A stretch of DNA of 64,000 nt from AV40 sp963817335 (GTDB lineage: Bacteria > Verrucomicrobiota > Verrucomicrobiia > Chthoniobacterales > UBA10450): positions 1-64,000 of the forward strand of contig CAWFNX010000001.1 in assembly GCA_963817335.1 (NCBI GenBank), in the 5' to 3' direction. Positions within the stretch are counted from its first letter, which is position 1. The number at the start of each line of letters is the position of its first letter. The notes beneath the pieces were generated by a model. It saw only the letters and a list, made by a program, of their open reading frames with translations. It was not told where the DNA came from and searched no databases. The translations under genes and the position numbers were made by a program. Shown here piece after piece: positions 41,201 through 47,667 of the stretch.

Positions 41201-41435
41201 TAGTAACCCGCCGGTTTGCGCGGATACTTGGACCAGCGATCCAGGTAATAGCTCCAATCCGCCTGGCACCCTGCCGCAGTACATGGGCGTAGTCGTCTCC
41301 AGCACAATTAACAAGTCGCGCGCGAATATTTCGGGTAATGTGCCCGAAATTGTCGTAGTCCAGACAAACCCGGGCTATGCCTCCGATCCTGGTCACCGTG
41401 GTACCGGTAGAGTGGTAGCAGTCTACTGCCATTAG
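38277..41435 (+). CDS. Exported propeller protein with Ig-like repeats
   Basis: The 1052-residue protein has a signal peptide (KRKIIRNIFFSIAMILTAAAIIPFGA). An N-terminal domain of about 170 residues (VAVRYPAGWSMGQ and following) comes next, then a Pro/Ser linker near 210-240. A BNR/sialidase-like propeller region follows (VVVKQGAFISSNDGGGTF, VTRSTDNGQTF, VLVADSTDGGANW) with many cysteines. Two Ig-like repeats of the Big_3 type follow at about 735-910 (TTLTYTGATTGDYHDSVTLS and TTLSYTGDTVIANNTTAHFS), then a C-terminal Cys-containing domain. AGGAG at 38263-38267 fits the ATG 38277. It is probably secreted. It has no obvious membrane anchor or sorting tail, and the catalytic residues of true sialidases are not evident. 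Confidence 0.82.
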   Translation: MKRKIIRNIFFSIAMILTAAAIIPFGAVNTLIGQNQPAQLSAVLTQSVVIPAKGVAVRYPAGWSMGQPTQNSWVILNVPVGQKDTAKPTVQVAISYLVRPDHADAVNQLAEYAHESHNPSTFLNIGGWPALQRVQLVDRPQPGEERFPDPKMVQVTTAIAADNVLVRLEGDLPSNADQSLKDLVLAIGQSFTFISSGDPGQVQQELNRLQASPSSPSSPAGGVAPPRSAAPGRSPVVTPGAGASIFPTSQLNNLGTNGELEVAVSNDGSNIVVVKQGAFISSNDGGGTFPNSGGFGFGDGDSSVAFGQSGNFYVSGLFGGVCPANSNCIEVTRSTDNGQTFPTANRANAVVCSNSGAGACSVDQEHIAADRTNAGTGGDRVYVAVRNCQGGCGTNGAFVTCSPDGGVNWAPALALEGGSDFPRVTVGGDGSFYVVFRNGGNIRIDKFNGCTSSAAQMTRASAIFPKTVSAFSTIPDCESGTPPGNPGFPGLDRCNDGNILSSPTVTVDDSNSNHVYVAWANNTANNNNTIQNNENVLVADSTDGGANWRSPVTVNTNPTARRFMPWVCATDGNAFVTWYDRRAETAASNDLTDYFAASAGLSAGNLVANNDEFKISTTSDPQCTLWPTGPRSTLDAENCSVQPQLAGNCCTVALVGGNCPAGQGSNNRCDFTSTTCPGTETCQTDGFSTNPKYGDYNGNACTDGRLYTVFASGAGLTSVRAIFNSFVVGSTPTTLTYTGATTGDYHDSVTLSATLTLSGTSAGVSGQTITFTIGSQSCNGTTNTAGAASCSLTLDQVPGPYTVNASFAANGNYQASSASSSFTITKEETTLSYTGDTVIANNTTAHFSGVLLEDGTVPISGRTVTFTLGTGGTAQTCTGTTDATGTAACTIFVNQPPGAGVVSDNFAGDAFYLPSSASATTLIFAFLTHGSFVIGDTTAIVGQTVTFWSATWSAQNPLSGGNASPSFKGFASAISSNPPVCADTWTSDPGNSSNPPGTLPQYMGVVVSSTINKSRANISGNVPEIVVVQTNPGYASDPGHRGTGRVVAVYCH

Positions 41436-41575
41436 CTACCTCTCGTCTCTGATCAATTTTTCGCGGTTGTTTGCAAGAACCGGTGAAATACCGGTGACTT
41501 GGCGCGACTCCGCACTGCGAATCTGCGGCAATTGCTTGGGATATCGGTAGAAAATCGGTCTCGCGTAAAAAGTTC

Positions 41576-41592
41576 TTGCGAGGTTGTGAATA
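41576..41592 (+). repeat. 17-bp direct repeat, right copy
   Basis: This is an exact copy of the 17-mer at 38016-38032, 3560 bases away. It continues into AGTGTTAATAAG. The nine bases 41585-41593 (TGTGAATAA) also fit the relaxed DnaA-box consensus TGTGNATAA, which is expected by chance at this window size. Confidence 0.6.
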
Positions 41593-41618
41593 AGTGTTAA
41601 TAAGTTCAGCGATCTGCC

Positions 41619-42401
41619 TTGACCCACGCCGAGCTACGCAGCCTAGCCCTCGCCGTTCTCGCGGCCTTCCTCGCAATCATTCTCTTCAGCGGTTGCGAAA
41701 CCGGCGGGACTGCTCGAACCCTCCCGCCTTACCAGGCACCCATAGCAAAGGGTGATTTCCAGCACGTCCGCACCACCGCCTACACCCACACCGAGGCGGA
41801 TCATCTCGAGTTTAGTAATCGCAACGCTCTCGGCGGCGAATTGCACGCCGCCAGCCCGGCGATTCATCGCGCGGAAAACGTTCGTCAGGCGCGCGCCATT
41901 TCAGACAGCGACGACACCGACGTAATCAACATTTCCAGCAAAGACACCAAGCTGGAGAAATTTTCTTTGGATAAACCGAAGAAGGGGACGCGGGTCACCA
42001 CAACGGTGACGACGACCCGAGTTGCCAAAGCAACGGTGTCGACGAAAGGCGCAAAGCGCGCGGTGGCGGTCAGCAACGTTCCGCCGCGAATCGGAAGCGC
42101 CGCGGCGGATTGGTCGCGCTGGCCGATGGGCACGACGTTCCGGTTGCTGTCGACGGGACAGATGTACCGGGTCGAAGATTATGGCTGGGCCTTGAGCGGC
42201 CGGAACACGATTGATCTCTACATGGCGGACCAGCGCGACATGAACGCATGGGGCGCGCGAGAGGAACCGATTCAGATTCTGCACTGGGGCGATCCGCACG
42301 AAAGTTTGCAGATTCTGCAATCGCATCAGCGCTACAAGCACATAAAACGAATGGTGCTCGAGCTCGAAGGCCACGACCAGGAAGCGGCCGCGCTTCAATA
42401 G
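41619..42401 (+). CDS. 3D-domain lipoprotein
   Basis: The 260-residue protein has a lipoprotein signal with the lipobox LFSGC (Cys26), so it should be anchored to the envelope. After a low-complexity region rich in Thr, Lys and Arg (about 110-155), the C-terminal third is a 3D (double-psi beta-barrel) domain. Its segments are WPMGTTFRLLSTGQMYRVEDYG, then GRNTIDLYMADQRDMNAWG, with conserved acidic residues. 3D domains occur in peptidoglycan-acting proteins related to MltA and RlpA, so a wall-related role is likely. The start is TTG at 41619. It is convergent with tdh. Confidence 0.8.
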   Translation: MTHAELRSLALAVLAAFLAIILFSGCETGGTARTLPPYQAPIAKGDFQHVRTTAYTHTEADHLEFSNRNALGGELHAASPAIHRAENVRQARAISDSDDTDVINISSKDTKLEKFSLDKPKKGTRVTTTVTTTRVAKATVSTKGAKRAVAVSNVPPRIGSAAADWSRWPMGTTFRLLSTGQMYRVEDYGWALSGRNTIDLYMADQRDMNAWGAREEPIQILHWGDPHESLQILQSHQRYKHIKRMVLELEGHDQEAAALQ

Positions 42402-42463
42402 TCTTTGGGGAAGAGCCAGCGATCCCCAGAGACAATCCGTTTCAACCGCGCGTAATCCGCGGT
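42402..42463. terminator. Two hairpins between convergent genes
   Basis: TCTTTGGGG (42402-42410) pairs with CCCCAGAGA (42424-42432), nine pairs with one wobble. ACCGCG (42445-42450) pairs with CGCGGT (42458-42463). They lie between the convergent lipoprotein and tdh genes. Neither has a long T run, so this is a possible bidirectional terminator only. Confidence 0.4.
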
Positions 42464-42468
42464 CGACT

Positions 42469-43500
42469 CTACAGTTCGCTCCAGTTCAGGATGATCTTGC
42501 CGGAGTTTCCGGACTTCATCAGCTCGATCGCTTCCTTGAACTGGATGTATGGAAAGCGGTGAGTAATGACCGGCGAAATGTCGACGCCGCCTTTGATCAG
42601 AGCCTCCATTTTGTACCAGGTCTCGTACATTTCGCGTCCGTAAATTCCTTTGATCGTCAGTTGGTCGAACACCACCGTGTTCCAATCGATTGCGGCGTTT
42701 CCGGGCATGATCCCAAGAAGCGCGACTTTGCCGCCATGGAACATGTTCGGCAAAATATCGTCGAAGGCTTTTGGATTACCGGACATTTCCAGAGCAACGT
42801 CGAATCCCTCTTTCATCCCGAGTTGTTTCATTGCATCGGTAAGTTTTTGAGTCTGGACGTTGAGGGCCAGGTCGATCCCCATTTTCCAGGCAAGCTCCAA
42901 CCGGTAAGGATTCACGTCCGTGATGACGATGTGCCGGGCGCCGGCATGTTTGCAGACAGGAATGGCCATGCAACCGATCGGCCCGGCGCCAGTAATGAGA
43001 ACGTCTTCGCCGACCAGATCGAAAGAGAGCGCGGTGTGAACCGCATTACCGAAAGGATCAAAGCAGGAAAGAACATCGAGCGGAATCGATGGGGCGGCGT
43101 GCCAGCAATTGGATTGCGGAATGGCGACGAATTCGGCCCATGCGCCGGAACGATTCACGCCAACGCCTTGGGTGTTTGGACAAAGATGACGCCGCCCCGC
43201 CAGACAATTTCGGCAATGGCCGCAGGTGATGTGGCCTTCGCCTACCACGAGATCGCCTTTGGCAAAACCTTTGACCAGATTGCCGACCCGATCGACTACC
43301 CCGACGAATTCGTGGCCTATGGTCATGGGCACGGGGATGGTTTTCTGGGCCCAGGCATCCCAGTTATATATATGTACGTCCGTCCCGCAGATGGAGGTCC
43401 TAAGGACCCGGATCAGGACGTCGTCGCCTTGGACCTCGGGCAGGGGAACGTCCTGCAACCAGAGTCCCGGCTCCGCTTTCGCTTTCACCACGGCTTTCAT
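42469..43500 (-). CDS. tdh: L-threonine 3-dehydrogenase
   Basis: The 343-residue zinc-dependent medium-chain dehydrogenase oxidises threonine to 2-amino-3-ketobutyrate with NAD. The catalytic zinc cysteine is Cys38 in TSICGTDVHIYNWDAW, followed by GHEFVG and the structural-zinc cysteines in CGHCRNCLAGRRHLC. The Tdh-specific segment FDPFGNAVHTALSFDLVGEDVLITGAGPIG is present. The ATG at 43500 matches the usual start; a GTG four codons earlier is possible. Together with kbl (31565-32746) it completes the threonine-to-glycine route, though the two genes are far apart. Confidence 0.95.
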   Translation of the reverse strand: MKAVVKAKAEPGLWLQDVPLPEVQGDDVLIRVLRTSICGTDVHIYNWDAWAQKTIPVPMTIGHEFVGVVDRVGNLVKGFAKGDLVVGEGHITCGHCRNCLAGRRHLCPNTQGVGVNRSGAWAEFVAIPQSNCWHAAPSIPLDVLSCFDPFGNAVHTALSFDLVGEDVLITGAGPIGCMAIPVCKHAGARHIVITDVNPYRLELAWKMGIDLALNVQTQKLTDAMKQLGMKEGFDVALEMSGNPKAFDDILPNMFHGGKVALLGIMPGNAAIDWNTVVFDQLTIKGIYGREMYETWYKMEALIKGGVDISPVITHRFPYIQFKEAIELMKSGNSGKIILNWSEL

Positions 43501-43570
43501 CGTTTTCTGCACTTTGACATTGTATCCGTAGATCCGCCTCCGCCAAGGCTGCGGCGTGACGAGTTTGGCA

Positions 43571-43642
43571 GATTCACACAGATTAATTAGGCAAGGGTTT
43601 TAAACTAAAATCTGCGGAAATTTGTGTAATCTGTGGACAAAC
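43571..43642. repeat. Degenerate AATCTGTG/ATTCACACAG repeat
   Basis: CAGATTCACACAGATTAATT and ATCTGCGGAAATTTGTGTAA, continuing TCTGTGG, are imperfect copies of a roughly 10-base unit. They fill most of the divergent space between tdh and cdsA, where the promoters for both should lie. Confidence 0.6.
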
Positions 43643-43676
43643 TTCCGTCTGATTGGGAAGAATGGAGGTCATGCCC

Positions 43677-44585
43677 GTGACGGTTGAGCAACCCGCGTCG
43701 CAGAGTGCGACTCCGCGATCTGTTTTCATTTTACGATTTATCAGCACCATCGTGCTTTGGTCGATCGCGCTGGCTATCGCGTTCTCAGGATATGAAATCT
43801 TCTTCTGGTTTTTGATCAGCGCATTTGGACTGATCGCGCTCCTGGAATTTTATCGGATGCTCGACCACGCGCGTTTGCCGAATTTCAAGATCACCGGTTT
43901 GATCTGCGGCGCGATTCTGCTGGCCGGCAGCTTTTATTATTTCTCAACGGTTGGGCCCGCGGAGTCGTACGATTTTGAGGTGGCCGTTCTGCTGTTCTTT
44001 CTTCTCACTGTTTTCACCCGGCAAATGTTCGCGCGACTTCGTCACGACGAACCGTTACGGACGATGGCATATACGCTTTTCGGTCTGCTTTACGTCCTGT
44101 GGTTATTCAATTTCATCACTAAGATTCTGTATCTGACGCCGCGCGGGGCCAACGGGATCGTGACTGGACAGTTTTACGTTTTGTATCTGATCGCGGTGAC
44201 GAAGTTCAGCGACATGGGAGCGTACTTGACCGGTAGCGCAATCGGCCGGCACCTGATGAGCCCGCACATCAGCGCAAAGAAAACCTGGGAAGGATTCTTC
44301 GGCGCGTTGCTTTTCGCGCTGCTCTGCAGCCTCGCCTTGTTCAAATTGATGCCGGGCCATTTGTCGATGTTCACCTGGACCCATGCGACGGTGCTCGGTT
44401 TGTTACTCGGATTCGCAGCAATCATCGGAGATCTCGCCGAATCGATCATCAAGCGGAGCACTGGCGTCAAAGATTCGGGAAACCTGCTTCCGGGCATCGG
44501 CGGCGCGCTGGATTTAGTCGACAGCCTGCTTTTTACCGCGCCGCTGCTGTTTTTCTATCTACGCCTTGTGATTCGGGTGTCCTGA
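43677..44585 (+). CDS. cdsA: Phosphatidate cytidylyltransferase
   Basis: The 302-residue protein with about eight membrane helices makes CDP-diacylglycerol from CTP and phosphatidate, the branch point for phospholipids. The C-terminal signature is present: SDMGAYLTGSAIGRH, SAKKTWEGFFGAL, and GDLAESIIKRSTGVKDSGNLLPGIGGALDLVDSLLF. The start GTG 43677 is chosen because GGAGG (43664-43668) lies 8 bases ahead. ATG codons at 43662 and 43671 are in frame but too close to that site. It leads the cdsA-dxr-rseP order found in many bacteria, with a repeat-filled gap of 86 bases before dxr. Confidence 0.93.
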   Translation: MTVEQPASQSATPRSVFILRFISTIVLWSIALAIAFSGYEIFFWFLISAFGLIALLEFYRMLDHARLPNFKITGLICGAILLAGSFYYFSTVGPAESYDFEVAVLLFFLLTVFTRQMFARLRHDEPLRTMAYTLFGLLYVLWLFNFITKILYLTPRGANGIVTGQFYVLYLIAVTKFSDMGAYLTGSAIGRHLMSPHISAKKTWEGFFGALLFALLCSLALFKLMPGHLSMFTWTHATVLGLLLGFAAIIGDLAESIIKRSTGVKDSGNLLPGIGGALDLVDSLLFTAPLLFFYLRLVIRVS

Positions 44586-44631
44586 ATACCAAGATTTTCG
44601 GATTAGGATTCTTTCAAACCACTTTGATCGG

Positions 44632-44665
44632 GCTTAATCCGGTGTAATCCTATAAATCCTGTCTG
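44632..44665. repeat. Degenerate TAATCCTGT-type repeat before dxr
   Basis: CTTAATCCGG, TGTAATCCTA and TAAATCCTGT follow each other as imperfect 10-base units immediately upstream of the dxr start. The stretch is non-coding and in the position of a leader or ribosome-binding region. Confidence 0.6.
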
Positions 44666-44671
44666 CATCTT

Positions 44672-45826
44672 ATGAAACGTAAACGCGTCGTCTTGCTTGG
44701 CGCGACCGGTTCGATTGGCGACAGCACTCTCAAAGTCGCCCAGGACATTCCGGAGCGAATGGAGATTGTCGGATTGGCCGCGAACAGCAATGCGAGCAAG
44801 CTGGCTGTCGCCGCGAACAAGACGCGCGCTCCCGCGATCTGTCTCGTGGACGAGCGCAAAATGGAGATCCTGCGATCGAAGCTGGAATACGAGCCAAAAA
44901 TTTTTGTCGGCGAAGCCGGGCTCTGTGAAATCGCGAAACTTGATGGCGCGGACATGGTGCTGATTGCAATTGTCGGCACCGCGGGATTGCATCCGGCGCT
45001 GGATGCGATTGAAACCGGAAAAGACCTTGCGGTCGCGAGCAAGGAAATCCTGGTGATGGCGGGCGAAGCGGTCACGCAAGCTGCCCAAAAACGCGGCGTC
45101 AAAATTCTACCGGTCGACTCGGAACACAACGCCATCTTCCAATGTCTCGACGGCCGGCCGTCGGACGTTCGGCGAATCATTCTGACCGCGTCGGGCGGAC
45201 CATTTCGGGAAACGCGGGCCAGCGAATTGGGAAGTGTCTCGGTCGAGCAAGCGCTGAAGCATCCGACCTGGAACATGGGCCCGAAAATCACCATCGATTC
45301 CGCGACGTTGTTCAACAAAGGTCTGGAAATGATCGAAGCGCATTGGCTGTTCAACGTGGGAATGGACCGGGTCGAAGTGGTGATCCATCCCCAAAGTATT
45401 GTCCACTCGATGGTGGAATTCGCTGATGGCTCAACCCTGGCGCAACTCAGTTACTCGAACATGTGTTTCCCGATCCAGTACGCGGTGACCTGGCCTGAGC
45501 GCGTGCCAAATACTCTGCCGCCGCTCGACTTTTCGACGCTCTCGAAGTTGGAATTTTTCCCGCCGCGTTACGAGGATTTCCCGGCGCTCAACCTGGCGCG
45601 ACGGGCGGGCGAAACCGGAGGCACGTTGCCGGCCGTGATGAACGCCGCCAACGAAGTTGCGGTGGCGGCATTTTTGAACAGGCAGATTCGGTTCCCCCAG
45701 ATTTGGCAGACGGTTGGGCAGGTTATGGACCGGCATCAGACCGTTGCGCATCCCGATCTCGATGCGATATTGGCCGCCGATAAGTGGGCGCGCGCGGAAG
45801 CGACCGCCGCCATTGGTAAAAAATAA
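44672..45826 (+). CDS. dxr: 1-deoxy-D-xylulose 5-phosphate reductoisomerase
   Basis: The 384-residue cytoplasmic enzyme converts DXP to MEP using NADPH and a divalent metal. The NADPH loop is LGATGSIGDSTL at the N-terminus. ASKEILVMAGE, LPVDSEHNAIFQCL with the metal-binding acids, LTASGGPFRE, HPTWNMGPKITIDSATLFNKGLEMIEAHWLF and the closing AANEVAVAAFL are all present. Length is normal. It is 12 bases upstream of rseP and part of the run that ends with ispG, which serves the same MEP pathway. Confidence 0.97.
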   Translation: MKRKRVVLLGATGSIGDSTLKVAQDIPERMEIVGLAANSNASKLAVAANKTRAPAICLVDERKMEILRSKLEYEPKIFVGEAGLCEIAKLDGADMVLIAIVGTAGLHPALDAIETGKDLAVASKEILVMAGEAVTQAAQKRGVKILPVDSEHNAIFQCLDGRPSDVRRIILTASGGPFRETRASELGSVSVEQALKHPTWNMGPKITIDSATLFNKGLEMIEAHWLFNVGMDRVEVVIHPQSIVHSMVEFADGSTLAQLSYSNMCFPIQYAVTWPERVPNTLPPLDFSTLSKLEFFPPRYEDFPALNLARRAGETGGTLPAVMNAANEVAVAAFLNRQIRFPQIWQTVGQVMDRHQTVAHPDLDAILAADKWARAEATAAIGKK

Positions 45827-45838
45827 TCAGCCAGCTAA

Positions 45839-47266
45839 ATGATTCTTCACATTGGTCGCGTCATCCTCGTTCTCTTTGAGGTCCTGATCATTTTCAATCT
45901 GCTGATCGTGGTCCATGAGCTCGGCCATTTTCTGGCGGCGCGCTGGCGCGGCCTCTACATCGAAAAATTCGGGATCTGGTTCGGCAAGCCGCTTTGGAAA
46001 AAGAAAATCAACGGCGTTCAGTATTCGTTAGGCTCGATGCCCTTCGGCGGATTTGTGGCGCTGCCGCAATTGGCCCCGATGGACATCATCGAAGGGAAAG
46101 CCGACATCGATCGTGAAGCGCTGCCGCCGGTTTCGGCGCTCGACAAAATAATCGTGGCGATTGCAGGGCCATTCTTCAGTTTTCTCCTGGCCTTTGTCTT
46201 CGCCACGATCGTTTGGGTGGTGGGTTATCCGGTAAGTGAATCGGACATGACGACCACGATCGGCTACATCATGCCCGAATCGCCGGCGATAAAAGTCGGA
46301 CTGCAACCCGGTGACAAAATTCTGGAAGTGGACGGAAAGCCCGTGACCCGGTTTCTGGGAATGAACAATAGCGTCAGTTGGGCGGTGGTTCGCAGCGAAG
46401 GCGAGACGATTCCGATCAAGTTTGAACGAGAGGGTCAGGTGCGCACCGTAGACGTGGAGCCCTACAAAGCCCAATCGCGCGCCTGGTTTCGCAGGAAAAG
46501 CATTCGACAATTACTCATCCTTCCGGCTGAAACGGCGAGCATTGAAAAAGTGGAACCGAAATCGCCCGCGGCGGCCGCCGGTTTGCAAAAAGGCGACATC
46601 ATCCGCGCGATCAACGCCCAGAAAATCTACAGTCCGAGTGCATTGAGCGATTACACAAAAAGTCATCCGGATGAGTCGATGACCCTCCAGGTCGAGCGCG
46701 ATGGCAAGACGTTCGAAGTGCAGGTGAAACCTGTCCCGATGAAGCTGGAGGGGGAAAAAGAGCCCAGGCCGCGCATTGGAATTGCCTGGGACACGAAATT
46801 GACAAACTCTCATCCCAGCCCGCTGGAACTGATTCAGAACAGCGTCACCAGCACGTTGAACACGCTTGGCGCGGTGATTTCGCCGAAGTCCGATGTGGGA
46901 TTACAACACCTGAGCGGTCCGGTCGGGATCGGACGGATCTATTTTCTCTTCTTCGAGAGTGAGCGTGGTTGGCAGCTCGTCCTTTGGCTGAGCGTGGTTC
47001 TGAACGTGAATCTGGCGATTTTGAACATGCTTCCGATTCCGGTTCTGGATGGCGGACATATTTTGTTTGGCCTGATCGAATCAATCCGACGCAAGCCGCT
47101 AAACATGAAAGTTCTCGAATACGTTCAAGGCGTCTGCACTCTCCTGATCGTCGGAGTGATCATTTACATTACCTTCTTCGACCTTCAGGACCTCCCTTTT
47201 GTGAAGCATGCTCTCGATAAGTACGCGCCGCAGTCCCAGAAGGCCAAGGATCAGGACGTGCCCTAG
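45839..47266 (+). CDS. rseP: RseP-type site-2 protease
   Basis: The 475-residue inner-membrane zinc metalloprotease cleaves transmembrane segments such as anti-sigma factors and signal peptides. The zinc motif HELGH (26-30) lies in the first helix. Two PDZ domains follow: GLQPGDKILEVDGKPV at about 155 and GLQKGDIIRAINAQ at about 250. The third metal ligand lies in NMLPIPVLDGGHILF. The C-terminal helix is followed by a charged tail. It follows dxr by 12 bases in the classical cdsA-dxr-rseP order. No sigma-factor or anti-sigma gene is in the window to suggest its target. Confidence 0.95.
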   Translation: MILHIGRVILVLFEVLIIFNLLIVVHELGHFLAARWRGLYIEKFGIWFGKPLWKKKINGVQYSLGSMPFGGFVALPQLAPMDIIEGKADIDREALPPVSALDKIIVAIAGPFFSFLLAFVFATIVWVVGYPVSESDMTTTIGYIMPESPAIKVGLQPGDKILEVDGKPVTRFLGMNNSVSWAVVRSEGETIPIKFEREGQVRTVDVEPYKAQSRAWFRRKSIRQLLILPAETASIEKVEPKSPAAAAGLQKGDIIRAINAQKIYSPSALSDYTKSHPDESMTLQVERDGKTFEVQVKPVPMKLEGEKEPRPRIGIAWDTKLTNSHPSPLELIQNSVTSTLNTLGAVISPKSDVGLQHLSGPVGIGRIYFLFFESERGWQLVLWLSVVLNVNLAILNMLPIPVLDGGHILFGLIESIRRKPLNMKVLEYVQGVCTLLIVGVIIYITFFDLQDLPFVKHALDKYAPQSQKAKDQDVP

Positions 47267-47328
47267 CCGAATATCCTTTGTTTCCTGATCGGATTGCGCC
47301 GGTCGGACGCAGCTTTTAGATTCCTTTC

Positions 47329-47664
47329 ATGAATCCGTCCATGACTACGACGGCATTTGAATTGCCGGGCTATCGCGTCGTTAAAACTTTCGGCGTCGTA
47401 CGGGGGATCATTGTGCGCTCCCGGTCAATCTTCGGAACCATCGGGGCCGGACTACAGACTTTGGTTGGCGGCAACATCACGATCCTGACCGATCTTTGTG
47501 AGAAGACGCGGGAGCATGCTCTCGAACTTTGCCTGAAGCATGCCCGCGATCTCGGCGCCAACGCGATCATCGGCTTGCGTTACGACGCAACCGAGATCAT
47601 GCAGGGCGTAACGGAAGTTTTGTGTTATGGCACGGCCGTATTGGTCGAGCCGAATCCGACCTAA
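47329..47664 (+). CDS. YbjQ/UPF0145 family protein
   Basis: The 111-residue protein matches the YbjQ/UPF0145 family (heavy-metal-binding domain fold): GYRVVKTFGVVRGIIVRSRSIF, ALELCLKHARDLGANAIIGLRYDATEIMQGVTEVLCYGTAV. These proteins form pentameric rings and have no proven role. A second ATG at 47341 is a possible start. It ends 3 bases before ispG, suggesting co-transcription with the rseP-ispG run. Confidence 0.88.
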   Translation: MNPSMTTTAFELPGYRVVKTFGVVRGIIVRSRSIFGTIGAGLQTLVGGNITILTDLCEKTREHALELCLKHARDLGANAIIGLRYDATEIMQGVTEVLCYGTAVLVEPNPT

Positions 47665-47667
47665 CGA

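Noticed and set aside
38277..41435. Calling the second propeller protein a sialidase
   Set aside because: BNR-type motifs are present, but I cannot see the arginine triad, Tyr/Glu pair and Asp of true sialidases in the right order.
41585..41593. DnaA-box-like TGTGAATAA next to an A/T-rich stretch, suggesting a replication origin
   Set aside because: A relaxed 9-mer match is expected about twice by chance in 64 kb. There is no box cluster and no dnaA, dnaN or gyrase gene nearby.
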